Shown in pieces: positions 34,840 to 46,399 of a DNA stretch of 64,000 nt. Location: positions 11,401,019-11,465,018 of the forward strand of contig OX291546.1 in assembly GCA_946406115.1 (NCBI GenBank), read 5' to 3'. Made by a program: the position numbers and the translations under genes. The notes beneath the pieces were generated by a model that did no database searches, was not told the DNA's origin, and saw only the letters and a list, made by a program, of their open reading frames with translations. Positions within the stretch are counted from its first letter, which is position 1. Each line of letters opens with the position of its first letter. Source of the DNA: Apoda limacodes. Taxonomy: Eukaryota > Arthropoda > Insecta > Lepidoptera > Limacodidae.

Positions 34840-36070
34840 TTTTTTTTTTTATAATACCACTAAGGTGGCAAACAAGCACACGGTCCACCTGATTGTAAGC
34901 GGTCACCGTGGCCTATGGACGCTTGCAACACCAGGGGTATCACTCGCGCGTTGCCGACCCTTCAAAATCCAATAACTTCTTCCTTGAAGAACTCCATATT
35001 TGGCAGGGAGCTCATTCCACAACCCAAGCGTTCGCGGAAAAAAGTTTCTCTGAAACCGCACTGTACGCGACCATTTCGGTTCTAAAGTATGAGAATGAAT
35101 TCCCTACCTATGGCGAGCGGTGCGATGGTAGAAAGTAGCCGTGGGCATCATTTCGAACAATTCCTCAGAACACATCCCATTGTACAAGCGGTAAAACACA
35201 CACAGGGAGGCAAAATCTCTCCTCAAACTTATGAGTTCGATACGGCAAGTAAGTTTGGGATCGTCGACAATTCTCACAGCCCGTCGTTGAACCGAGTCAA
35301 AGGTCCAAGCTGGTATCCGGGTGCACCCGCCCAAAGATGGCAGCAGTACTCCATATGGGGCCGAACCTGCGACTTGTAAAGCAGCAACCTCTGCCCGACG
35401 TTAAGTACGCCTTGCTCTGTTGAGTACACCTACTTTTTTGGACGCCAGCTTCACTTTATCTTGTAAATGATCTCGGAACTGAACATCGCTGGAGATGTCG
35501 ACATCAAGGATCCCAATACTCTTGAAGATGGAGAGGGGAGTGTTCTGGAATTGTGGGACTACAGTGAATGGGGTTTTCACAGCGGTGAACGCGCAGACTT
35601 GTGTCTTTGTAGGTTTGAATCGGACTAAGTTTACCCGTCCCCAGTCAGAGACCTTGCGGGACACCAGCATTAATGTCCATGCTATCAGAGCAACTACTGT
35701 CAACTACGGTTCGTATGCGACTGCCGGACAAAAAGCTAGCCACCCATTTGCACAAACCCTCGGGCACTCCGTAAGATGGTAACTTGGATAGAAGACCCCG
35801 CTGCCAGACCCGATTGAACGCCTTCGCTATGTCCAGGCTACATTCCAATGCCTCCCCCCTGACTCTCAATGCCCATCGGTGTGTGAGATACACTAGAAGG
35901 TCAGCAATCGAGCGACCATGGCGAAAGCCATATTGACAATCACTGACCAGGTCGTGTTCTTCTAGGTATCTTAGAAGATGTGTGTTGATCACACGCTCCA
36001 TCACCTTGGAGAGGAGAGAGGTAATAGCAATAGGCCTGTAATTCGATGGATCTGTTACGATTGAAGGACT
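34840..36070 (-). mobile_element. 5'-truncated jockey/CR1-like non-LTR retrotransposon
   Basis: On the minus strand, reverse transcriptase palm motifs appear at 36004-35645: CQYGFRHGRSIADLLVYLTH, ECSLDIAKAFNRVWQRGLLS, INAGVPQGL. Thumb-region sequence (KTQVCAFTAVKTPF, 35700-35401) and the C-terminal block CSEELFEMM...FYHRTARH (35334-35104) follow. The 3' UTR ends tttgccaccttagtggtatt and a ten-base A tract (34840-34850 as T on the plus strand). Endonuclease and the upstream palm are absent, and the frames shift and stop, so it is dead. In the family this enzyme primes reverse transcription at nicked target DNA. Confidence 0.85.
35645..36004 (-). pseudogene. Reverse transcriptase palm/finger fragment (non-LTR)
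   Basis: The 119-codon frame contains the LDIAKAFNRVW motif (A block; the first catalytic Asp is present in LDIAKAF) and the GVPQG motif at its end. The FADD block does not follow, so the catalytic core is broken by a deletion or frameshift where it joins the 35401-35703 frame. Confidence 0.8.
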
Positions 36071-36079
36071 GTTATTTTT

Positions 36080-38020
36080 AAGTTTATCTACCTAAGTTTG
36101 AAAATTACACTTAATAGGAATAATTTCGATAATTTAAATAAGCAGACAGAAGAATTCAGATGAGCTAAATGGCATTCGAATGAAATGTTTTATGAGTCTT
36201 GTCTGTCATGACATATGAAACGAAAACATGGGCATTGACGGTTGGGTTGATTCACAAGTTAACGAACTATAGAAAGGTATATATCTATTTGTGGTGTTTC
36301 TTTTAGGGATGTGGTCAGAAATGAAAAGATCCAACCAAGAACCAAATTCAACGATATAGCTTACTTAATAAGAGAGTGAAAGATTGTAGAAAAGGGGCCA
36401 TGCATTTAATACGTCACACACATAGGGGGGAGGGGTGGAAAAAGGAAAATTGTTCATACAAAAATTGGATAAAAAGCGTGACAAGGTGGAAGGGTGTAAC
36501 AGATATTTCTGCTACACAGTTTAGAGTGTATGGTTGTACTATATACTTAAAATATTTACTTCAAATCTAACCAAAGTACAAAACTTTGTACTTATTAAAA
36601 TAAGCACTTCTCAGTAATTTGAACTGTTTTAAAAATTTAAGTCGGGAGTATTTATTTCTCATTGTTCCCAGAGGTACGAAGTGTTCACGAACTTATGTTT
36701 ATATTAAGATTGGTGTCCTGGTGTGGGATTCGTTCCTGTTCTATTACACACTTGCATAATGCTTATATGACAAAATGGTGTGAACTAAACGCTACGCTAG
36801 CACACATAGTAATGAATTTACCATGTTATAGCTATGTCATTTCTACAAATTCAAACCTTATATAAATAGAGTTGTTTTTCTGTGCGGTGGTGTTGACCAT
36901 ATCAGTGGTAAATATTGTTTATAATCGGAGGAACGGAGGAAAGAAGGGTACAGGGGTGTATTAAGCTAGGCGGCAGCTTAAAACAAGGCCTTATTGGTCT
37001 CAAAATAGTTTGTAGACGAGTTAGGGGAGAGAAGGGAGTGAGGCGTATAGACCAATTTATACTGGTTGTAAAATTGAGAACGTTGGAATTACCAAACGTA
37101 AATGTCTTCTGTTTTAAACATGTGGGATCATAATTTTGTGATTGTAAGGACTACATTTGCTTATGGTTACATGGTGAGATGATTTTCTGGCGGGCTTTTA
37201 TATAAACAAAGATCGCAGCCAGAATTTAATATTGAACTCGGAAACAAAGAATTTACTCGTATGATGTTCAGTATTTTTCCATGGCATTACAGTGGGGATT
37301 GACTCCAAGGGCTTTGTGGAAGGTTGAGAAGAGAACTTCAGGACAGAGACTGTCAGACTATCGTTGAGTTTAGACGTCTAGTATAATACGGAAAATTGTC
37401 GAGCTATCGTAGAGTTTGCACGTTGAGCGATTCGAGAAATCAGCCTGTCTTAATTTTTTATTATTTTAAAACAGTGAAAACTTAACAAATTGTGTAAGTT
37501 TCATAGATTCAAAAAAGGTTTAATTTATTTATTTATTTTCCAGAGGTAGGAAATTTTTCTTTTCTTATAATTTAGATTTAGATTTACAAGAGCTCTAAAA
37601 TCCCCGTTTTCCCGGGTAATTTTCTGAAACACAACGATTTCGTCTTTCTTTGTCTAATTCTTCAGACAAGAAAGAATTTAGCTGTTTCCTTTAATTTTGT
37701 TGTCTAATAGATTGTTAGGAGAACTAGGTAACCTAGACTTTCTAAGTCTGGCTATTATTTGTATTTCAGCTGGTTTTATTTTTATGGGAAATTTTGTAGA
37801 ACAAGGGTGATAGGGCAATATTTCTCGATTTTCTTTTATGTTAAGAAAAGTGTGTGAATTTTGTGAAATGTTTGAGTTTTGTGTGTTTTAAAAAAAAAAA
37901 TATTGTTACACTTTATTTTCAAAATAAACGTAACTGAAAGCCTACAAAAATGAACTAGATTTTAATAAGCTATTTAGCTATACTTTTAGCAATTTTGACT
38001 GGTTTGTTCCACAAACAATT
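36080..38020. other. Intergenic, mostly unassigned
   Basis: AT-rich DNA. Near 36390-36500, aggggccatgcatttaatac, gtcacac and gcgtgacaagg match the left end and interior of the ggggcc MITE (20603-20762). Short open frames at 36376, 36662 and 36915 have no recognisable domain and no splice context I trust. Confidence 0.4.
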
Positions 38021-38027
38021 AAGTTTA

Positions 38028-39071
38028 CAGCTCAGTCTTTTTTTTTGATTATAACTTGTCTTCATCAACTAACTCTATAAGAGTTGAATTTTGATCAAAG
38101 TTAAATTTATAATTGTCACTGAAAATTACATTAAACTAATTTTTTTTCTTTTTGTTATTTTATTACATAAAATTTCTTAAAACTACACTTCACAACACCA
38201 ATTTACACGCCAAAATCTGTGTGTTCAATGGAGTTTGAGTCGGAAGGAGATCTAGACCAGATCTTCGCTAACGGTCCTTCGCTACAGATCCACGGCATAC
38301 TATATCTGGACTAAGTCTAGATAAACACATATCAAACAATAAGGATACATTCTGGAAATGGTTCTTGGTATTTTTGGACCTGTAGTTTATTTAGCATCGA
38401 CTACTTAAACGATGAGGTCTAATTATATCGAGGCAACCTAATTTCTAGAACTTACAAACAATTTGATCTACAGCTCAGCCTATTTTTCTTTAAGATTCTA
38501 CCTTGTCTTCATCAACTATCTCTATGAAAGTTGAAATTTGAACTGAGTTAAATTTATAATTATCACTGAAAATCTCCGAGTTCCACAACTACATATCTAA
38601 ACTACGAGAAATATAAATTACTACTCAGTTTTATACTACAGCGGAGTGACTATTTATTTTCAGTTTCAAATAAACGAAAGAATCTAAATCAAAGACAAAG
38701 GTATTATAAAAGCCATTTATGAGCTCTGCGATAATGTCATTTTGTCCGATCCGGATAGATTTTTATTTGTCCTAGAAAATTGCTAAAGTACTAAATTAAA
38801 ACTATACTTCACAACATCAATTTCACACGCCAAAATCTGTGTGTTCAATGGAGTTTGAGTCGGAAGGGAGATCTAGACCAGATCTTCGCTAACGGTCCTT
38901 CGCTACAGATTCACGCATACTATATCTAGACTGAGTCTAGATAAACACATATCAAACATTGAGGATACACTCTGGAAATGGTTCTTGGTATTTTTGTACC
39001 TGTAGTTTATTTAGCATCGACTACTTAGACGAAGAGGTCTAATTATATTGAGGCAGCCTAATTTCTAGAAC
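38028..39071. repeat. Duplicated block, two subunits each in two copies
   Basis: Subunit X (ctcagtc..., acttgtcttcatcaact, cactgaaaat) occurs at about 38028-38130 and 38473-38575. Subunit Y (cacgccaaaatctgtgtgtt, gagtttgagtcggaagg, tagtttatttagcatcgact) occurs at about 38176-38452 and 38798-39071, with roughly 94% identity by eye. The order X-Y-X-Y shows a direct duplication; the second copy gained about 180 bases between X and Y. A 28-codon frame at 38228 (MEFESEGDLDQIF...) is frameshifted in the second copy, arguing against a gene. Confidence 0.75.
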
Positions 39072-39499
39072 ACACTTAATCTGCAACCAAAAAAAATTAT
39101 AGATTACCTAAAATTAATCTTAAAACTAAGATTCATGCAGGATTTATTGGTTGTAAGAAAGTTAATTTGAGACTAGTATGTGCTTAAGGACAAGTAAATG
39201 AGAGTTTAGGACGCTTAGACTTATTTCCAGTATGGAGGGATGGTTTGATTGTCTAGATTTTTTTTAGTGCTAGCTGGTTCTGATGGGGAAGTCTTTTCTT
39301 CTGACTTCCGAAAGGGTTTGGTAATATGGAGTGCTGGTGTGACCAAACAAGTTCGGTTAGGGTAAAAACTTCTATATCTAGTTATAACTAGATATATCTT
39401 GGTATATGAATCGATTAGATCTTATTTCATGTCTAAAATCAGAGGAGCACATGATGGTTTTGGCGTTCGCCGGTTCCTGTTTCGACGTGTTGACTTCGT

Positions 39500-40970
39500 A
39501 TAATGTTAAATATCCTTAATTTAAAAATATTTATATATGTCAACTAATTCACTTTAACGGACTTTGAAAGTGACAGTGACAAAATACATAAAATAGTGTG
39601 AGAGCTACAGTGTCATTCACGCGGGAACCCTGTTGTGGTGAACAACAGCCTGATGACGGCCGAGGATCTTGAGAGTTGTCTATTCCTGACAGTATCCGAG
39701 GTCCCTGCTGAAAGAGGACTACAGTTCTTTAGAGGGAGGTAACAACCACATCGAGTCTCAGTAAGTGGATACTACTTAGTCAGTGCAAGAATAAATTTAA
39801 GTTTATTAATTAAGTTTAATTTTGATGTTTTTAATTTTAATTTAAGAATTTTGTTTTTTTTTTTTGCGTTTTTTTTTAATCCTAAAAAACTTGGAAACTA
39901 CTTACAAAAATTGAACACACAAACAACTAAACTATTTATATAAAAATAATTATTACAAGGGGAGGTCTAAAATTAGGAAAATTTACGTGATGTACTAAAT
40001 GGATGGCCCCAAACTATTGAAAAAAAAAATCTATAATCAAACCTGGTGTGCTGAGACGTGCTTCTAGGAATGTTATAGTTCGTGAAATTTCAAAAGAGAA
40101 TTTCCTATATGATTTTACTATTTATCCTTATGCATTAACCTATTATCTACTTTGGACATGATCGTGTGCTTATTCAGATTTGTTTGTGGCACACAACACC
40201 TTTGAAGCACCTCTAGTAGTGAAATAGGAAAATCAAAGGAGAGAATTGTTAGTAAACTGGTATCTATTATACTATTAATACTTCCCTTTATTAAATATTT
40301 AAAAAAAACATGATATATATGAATGCTTAACCCTCTTGTCACATTTCCATTTATTTTATGTATAAGCAGTGTTTTCCTACTTGTGACCGCAGGATTGAAC
40401 CGCCCGCATTACGCAAGAACCGCAAACTCGCTACCCTAAGCGTATAGCAGGAAAACCATTTAAATATCTTATGCAATCCCGGACCTCTACTGACGTAGTA
40501 TGGTAACCGCATAACGGTTTAACTTGGGATTAAGCTAGATACCTTTACTAAAGGTTAAAATGGTATTACATAAACGTTGACTTGTGAATACATCGAAGGT
40601 TTTGTTGATTGCAATTGCATGTGTAGCGAAACACTCTCCGTAATGTATATGGAGACGGTAGTTATTTCGTTTATGGGCAAAGATAAGTAATTATGCAATG
40701 ATTACGTGGCAAGACGCGGAAGGCTAAGCAATGACTCGGCCATTGGAGCAACAAGCACTGCACGGCTATGCACATGTTTCATATTCTGTAGTTATGTTGT
40801 AAATGATATCTGCTTCTGTGAAATCTAATTTACCAAGCAACCAAATTAGTTTGCACTGCCAACTACCTACCTTTTTATAAAGCTGAAGATTTCTGTCTGC
40901 ATAACACCTGAAAAATTAGTGAAGTCTTCCAACCGACTTCCAAAATCTACTAAAACATAAAAAAGTTTAA
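39500..40970. other. Intergenic, nothing recognised except a MITE remnant
   Basis: At 39957-40013, ttacgtgatgtactaaatgg and atggcccc resemble the right end of the ggggcc MITE. No coding region is supported. Confidence 0.4.
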
Positions 40971-40974
40971 CATA

Positions 40975-41119
40975 CAGACCGTGGTGGCGGGGTTTCGATT
41001 ACACCTTGTGTTCTGAGTGGCGGAGGTTCGAGCTCAGCGTGTACCAATAAGTCTTTTTCTTAATTTCCACCACTGGCGTTTCGGTGAAGGAAAACATTGT
41101 GAGGAAACCTACATACAAA
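40975..41119 (+). repeat. tRNA-like SINE or retroelement 3' fragment
   Basis: It has gaggttcgagctcagcgtg, a box-B-like motif, and the typical lepidopteran block tttcggtgaaggaaaacatt with gtgaggaaacct. It abuts the mariner relic. Confidence 0.4.
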
Positions 41120-41760
41120 AAAAAAGACGTTCGTGAAGTCCGCAGTGCGGATGATATGTACAAAGACACTAGGCAAACAAATGGTGGTGTGCCACACAGC
41201 ATTAACTGTCTTTTGTTTTTTAAGTGGGATCGTGCAGACAGGACCCATCTGAGAGAAAAAAAACGCATTTATTTCTATGCCTACGTTTCTCACTTGCCTC
41301 AATTTTGTTGGTTTGCTGTCACCCTCGAACACCCATACAGAAGACGGTTGCTTTCTTTCCGGCATGTAACAATTTATCCATGTTCCATCTCCTGTCACAA
41401 TGTTATACACAGTTTCTGAATGTCCGTGATCGTACTTTAACAAAATTTACACCAATAAACACGAGTCCGTACCGAGCCCCCCAATGACTTCGAATCTCAT
41501 CATAGGTGATACGCCGGTTTTCCTTAATTAGTTGCCTGACAATAGCCACATTCTCCTCAGTGATCGCAATTGAGGGCTGACCTTCACGAAATCCAATATG
41601 AAGGGAAACACGATCAAATTCTGCGTACCAACGCCTTACGGTGCTCAAATGAGGTGCTTCCCACTTAAAAGCCAGTGATCGCGCTAAAATCTTTTCGCGT
41701 TCATTCCATTTTTGCTACGGACGATGAACTTTACTTGTGTCAAAAAACAATTAACACGCG
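41120..41760 (-). pseudogene. Mariner transposase relic (mori-type)
   Basis: Minus strand. The N-terminal part at 41648-41403 reads STVRRWYAEF, FREGQPSIAITEENVAIVRQ, LIKENRRITYDEI, the helix-turn-helix region of mariner. The C-terminal part at 41443-41130 reads GDGTWINCYMPERKQPSSVW, VFEGDSKPTK, VNAVWHTTICLPSVF, the first catalytic Asp region and the downstream core. Frames shift around 41403-41443 and the C-terminal third with the last catalytic Asp is missing. No terminal repeats were found. In live elements this enzyme cuts and pastes at TA. Confidence 0.85.
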
Positions 41761-41944
41761 ATTTCCCGCCAATTTTTTCTTTTTTTTTAATCAATGATTA
41801 AGCTTCTCATGAATCATTTATGAGCGCCCAGGGTGCAGAACTTTCAGTGTGGCCTATGCATCACAGCTAAGTAGGCTTTACAAGTAAACAAGTAATAGCC
41901 AGTCAACTTATAAAATGTACTGATTTGGCGAAATGTGATGGCCA

Positions 41945-41998
41945 ATGACAGAACCCTACACCGTGCGTCGCCCGGGTCGCACTTGGCCGGTTTTTTGA
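41945..41998 (-). repeat. Truncated ggttccgtacc-family repeat
   Basis: The block gaaccctacaccgtgcgtcg... through tcgcacttggccggtttttt is the family's 5' end read in reverse (compare 8355-8405). Confidence 0.5.
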
Positions 41999-42543
41999 TA
42001 AGCATTAAGTATTCATAAGTTGCATAGTAAAACCTTTTGAAATCAGTTCCAAGTTCCAAGTTTATAGACACGATTGTCAATTTGCTCAATCTTTTATAGG
42101 CTAGCGGTACCTACCAGACTCGGTGCGATAACACAACGTCCTGTGTCTCTGCAAACCTGCATTATGCAATGCTTATTCGATATTTATCCTCGGCTAGCTA
42201 CACAAACCAATTTATAGATAGGTACTTTATTATTGCAAATACTGCAACTAGGGTTGTCAGTGTTTGAGGATCAGTATTTCGGGCATTGACTACTTATGTC
42301 GCGAGATATAATAGTTTTTTACAAACGTAATTTAAAGTATTCCATATGTGATTGTATATTGTAGGCGTGTCTCGTGTTTTTTGTACAGCCCTATTACCAC
42401 CGCATTTCTCTTCTTAAATCTACTAAAACACAGACTGTTTAATCACTTGGCAGTGTCCGTGCCAGTTGAACCGAGGGTTTTATTTCCGCACAGGACAAAC
42501 AGGTATACTATAGGCAAACATATCGCTGGTCTGCTAGATTTCC

Positions 42544-42612
42544 GCGGCTCCGTGGCTCAGTTGGTAATGACCTGCCTGCTAAGCCGAGGAGCGCGGATTT
42601 GATCCGCGGATA
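42544..42612 (+). repeat. tRNA-like sequence, probably a SINE head
   Basis: A perfect box A (TGGCTCAGTTGG) and a box-B-like GGATTTGATCC sit in a 17-base T-arm (CGCGG/CCGCG stem with a 7-base loop). The 7 bases before box A do not pair with those after the T arm, and no clean anticodon stem forms, so it is not a working tRNA. Confidence 0.45.
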
Positions 42613-42618
42613 GTATAT

Positions 42619-43260
42619 TTTAAGTAAAATAGTAAAATGTTAAGTTACGGTAGGGCTTGACAAAACGATGACTTCATAAGTATCAGTATATCGATATGTT
42701 TCGAGGTAATTATTTATCTGCATCCAGAATAGGAAATAACAACTCATTCAGAAATTCAAAATCTTTTAATTCAAATAGGTTACTAAGAACACTTTCGAAT
42801 CGTCAAGTAAATTAACTACAACTAGCTTTACAAACTAATTATAATACTGTTTTATTGCGTGCGAAATATAATATTATATTATAGTGAATCAACTACTTAA
42901 TAAATACATGTTTTGTATTGAAACACTTAATAAACAAGATTTACAATGTAAATAATTTGATTTAAAAAAAAAACAAAATTCAGATAATATTTCAATTGCC
43001 TATTGTTTTTTAGATTGCATAGGGAGGCACCATGTGATACGTTAAAAGTCTTTAATTATTCTGTGTAAAAAACCCCACCAAAACCAGGCAACGAAAGGCG
43101 GATTGCACATGGTGCATCCCCTGGTAGCTTTCATTTTAAAAATGTTTCTTACAAATATTACTGGAGGACACGTGGTTAATATTCTTTTTTAGGGTTCCGT
43201 AGCCAAATGGCAAAAACGGAAACCTTATAAATTCTTCATCTCCGTTCGTCCGTCCGCATT
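42619..43260 (+). repeat. Copy of the composite repeat found in the 60-63 kb inverted repeat, with a nested insertion
   Basis: The blocks gcttgacaaaacgatgac, atatcgatatgtttcg, atccaga, then aatgtttcttacaaatatta, cacgtggttaatattcttt and ggttccgtagccaaatggc match 63000-63190 in order. About 400 extra bases (42728-43135) split this copy. They contain attcaaaatcttttaattca and aggcggattgcacatggtgc and look like another repeat's insertion. Confidence 0.5.
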
Positions 43261-43355
43261 TTACAGCCTTATAATTCCACCACCTTTGAATCAATTCTAA
43301 AGAAACTTCACAGGAAGGTGACTAACATAGTAAAAACCGGTCAAGTGTGTGCTAG
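43186..43355 (-). repeat. Internally deleted ggttccgtacc-family repeat
   Basis: It runs from agggttccgtagccaaatgg to accggtcaagtgtgtgcta, both family ends in reverse, but only about 170 bases long. Confidence 0.5.
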
Positions 43356-43654
43356 GACAGGCCAGGCTAAGGGATAGTACTAGGCTAAGGTTAGGTTAGG
43401 TAGGTTAGCAAACCGCAGACGTGGTGAAGAGGGAGAGGGGATACGCTAATTAGCACGTGTCGATAAGAGCACGTTATTAAAGTCAATGCTCTTGTACACA
43501 ACCGCACATTTTGCACAAAATAGTCGAATTTCTCAGAAAAAATCTACAAGGAAAATGAATAAATAAATAGTCTAGGAGGATAGTGAAGAAAAAAATAACC
43601 CAGGAGGAAAATGGAGACTCAAAAATCGCTTTAATGCTGAAAGAGGCAATGGAA

Positions 43655-43985
43655 CTCGGTAGGTATAACCATAGATAGGATGTAAAAGATAAACAATGTC
43701 AGCCTAGTGATAATACCAAAATACAATTGAGTAAGTGTTAGTAACTGTCTTTGTGTGGGTTGAGAATAGTGTTGCCTATTTACACTACCGATATTGTGCA
43801 TTATCGATATATTATTTATGACTCTTGGCTGGCGATGTGATGTGACGGTGGAAACATTGAAAATTTTGAACGTTCCCATGTAAACAAAATATATAAGTAG
43901 ATATATTTAATTAATGCATTTGAGGGGAATCCTAATAGAACTGGAATATTGTTAATAGTAGATGGTGTTTGAATTACATTGTTTT
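43655..43985 (+). repeat. Dispersed repeat, copy shared with 59577-59895
   Basis: The blocks gatgtaaaagataaacaa, actgtctttgtgtgggttga, tattgtgcattatcgatata, gcgatgtgatgtgacggtgg and tttgaggggaatcc occur in the same order and strand at 59577-59895. It is non-coding, of unknown class. Confidence 0.5.
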
Positions 43986-44117
43986 TAATAAATTACAATT
44001 GCATTTTTGGAGCCCTATCAAAAGATTTTATAATTCATCATCAAAGATAAAAAAATGTTTATCCCTCAATATATGGAGATATACACCTAAAATATTTTTC
44101 TTCATCAATCAATCAAA

Positions 44118-44203
44118 CTTTAGAGTTCCGTAGTCAACAAGGAACCCTTATAGTTTGACCATGTCCATTCGTCCGTATGTCTACTAAGGTGGCAAACAAG
44201 CTT
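44118..44203 (-). repeat. Fused fragments of two repeats
   Basis: The block agagttccgtagtcaacaag, aacccttatagtttgacc, cattcgtccgtatgtct (ggttccgtacc family) is joined directly to actaaggtggcaaacaagct, the 3' terminus of the jockey/CR1-like element. Confidence 0.45.
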
Positions 44204-45835
44204 ACCAAAAATATTTATTTATTTCTAAGATAAAACTGTTTCGGCAGCAACTGCCGCACGTGGAAATTTTCTTTGTCATCGAAGAATTTTATTTTAATTT
44301 GCCCAGGTTGGTTAACGCGACGTCACTGGTTGGTTGGAGTTTGGATTTCTATATTTATTATAAATAATTAGAATGTATTATATTTACCGATCGTTTTCCT
44401 GTTATTATAGGCCTACTATTTAATTTTGCATTTCAATTTCTTTGATTAATCTCTTTAACTAACTTTTAGTGTTCTGGCAAACTTTTAGTGTTACTTAACT
44501 AAGTTGTGATATATTTAAGTGTTATTATTTTTGTATTCGTAAGTGTTTTTTCTGTATTACGAAAGCAAGTGTATCCATTTCAGTTCGGATCATTTGACAG
44601 CCCTAGGCGTGCGGTCAGACGGCGCAGGTGCATCATCTGACCGCAGCACTACAAAACCTCTTATATTGCATTCAGCATTCAGCACTGGGTACATTTTGTT
44701 TTCACGCTTATTTAGGTACATTTGTAGATAAAATTAGTTTTCTAAAAAATATTAATAATATAGATATAGGTAATTTGTCGAGGAGGCATGTCATTTAACG
44801 TTAAAAGCCGTCAAATTTTATAATACAAAATGCATTTTGCCATAATTTCCGAAATTTCATCTTCCAATTTTGTTTTATATGTAGTTAAATTTTACAAAAA
44901 TTTAAGGCTTTTGGTTTCATAAGATTCGGATAAGACACTTTTTTTAACTTCTCTTGAGGGAAGTTATTATAATAGGTTCGAAAATCGAAATCACTAAATT
45001 TGCGTTTTCTTAACGTTTTGAGACCTAAAAATCGTTTGCCATCATTGAGTCTGTGTGTGTGTGAATGTATGTAGATTAGTTTTTTTGCTCCTCGACATCT
45101 TAGAACCGATGGACTGTGTCAATCGATGCGGCACGTCATGACTTAGAAATAAAAAGAGTTTGAGCAAAATCGGTCCAGCAGCGGTTGGTTTTTTTATCGC
45201 TAAAAAACCGATTTTTTTAAAAACGCAAAAAATATTCTCGAGAGAAGTTGCTCGTGCGGCACTTTATGTCAATAATAATAAAAATTCTAAAACTATTATG
45301 TTAACGACAGTTTTGTCGCAATGACTACTACTTTGACGAATCTTTTGTAAACAAAAGAAATTCGTCAAGTTGGCAACTCGAAATATATTTGAAACATTTC
45401 AATGATAAGGGTCCTTGATTTTATTTGACTTTATCGCGTCTTGGGCCACGTAGAACTTTATTGTCTCGCCCCCGAGGCGTCGATGTCCTAATGGATCAGA
45501 AACGTGACATGCGTCTAAATCTTGCGTTCCGGATCCCGAGTGCGTCCACTAGCCTCAGCAAGAGTAAAATAGATGTTCAACTTAATAACTGACACACTTA
45601 ATAATTCTATTCACTTAAACGTTTTGGTTTTGGCTGTTTGTTAGGATTAAAGATCGAAGTAAATTATGTGATACTTTTAATATAGGTAGGATTTATGTAT
45701 GTTTCGATTCTAAATTTCCTGCAACAGCTGGATTCCTACATGATCTTTGCATCAACCAACTTTGGTTATGCGTGACAGGCTTACAGCCGCGACACTGTAT
45801 CAGGACTAAGTTCGCTTTATAGGTATACCTATATG
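44204..45835. other. Intergenic with palindromic patches
   Basis: At 44614-44650, tgcggtcaga pairs with tctgaccgca around a 16-base loop. Between about 44940 and 45260, acttctctt/cgagagaagt ends suggest an old foldback. No gene is supported. Confidence 0.3.
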
Positions 45836-46399
45836 TAGAGTTGCCAAATGGTATACTTATAAAATCCTGACAAAAAGCCTGATTTCTAGTAAAAAGTCCT
45901 GACATTATGCTAAAGGTGATGTGACAAAAATAAGTAGGTAGGTACCTATCCCATAAATAAGCGAAGCGAAGGGGAGGGGACAATCCGCGCACCGTGCACC
46001 GTTTGCGGCTTGTCAACGAACGGGTTAGCGACACGACGCCATCGCAGTGCCACGTTTTTACTTCATGTGAGCGGTTTCAATAAATAAACAACCGCGTCTC
46101 TGTACGATCACAAATACTCTACAAGAAAGATATCCGGTAAAAATAAAAAGGTAGAGAACCTACCGAAGTGCTTCGTACAGTTTCTGACAGTTATTTTCCC
46201 ATCAAATCCAGGGGAAGCGCGGACGTAGAGAAACACACGCTAACGGAAAAACATAAAAAAAACGAATGTACGAATTGATTCTCTTTTTCAATCACCTAGT
46301 TCTGGAAATGCAGCAAAAAATCGGTTGCATAGGCTACTCTCGATTTCCACAAAGTCAACAAAATATCATCATTAATATAATTCCATGAACTGCAACAAT

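Noticed and set aside
38228..38314. 28-residue peptide gene (MEFESEGDLDQIF...)
   Set aside because: Its duplicate copy is frameshifted after about seven codons, with no sign of constraint.
41084..41487. Plus-strand frames over the mariner relic
   Set aside because: The minus strand clearly carries transposase motifs; the plus frames are shadows.
42544..42612. Functional tRNA gene
   Set aside because: No acceptor stem in register and no proper anticodon arm.
43380..43408. Interstitial telomeric repeat (TTAGG)n
   Set aside because: Only two to three imperfect units (aaggttaggttaggtaggtta); chance in AT-rich DNA.
45693..46034. 113-codon minus-strand frame as a gene
   Set aside because: It straddles the left end of the hAT element and has no recognisable domain.
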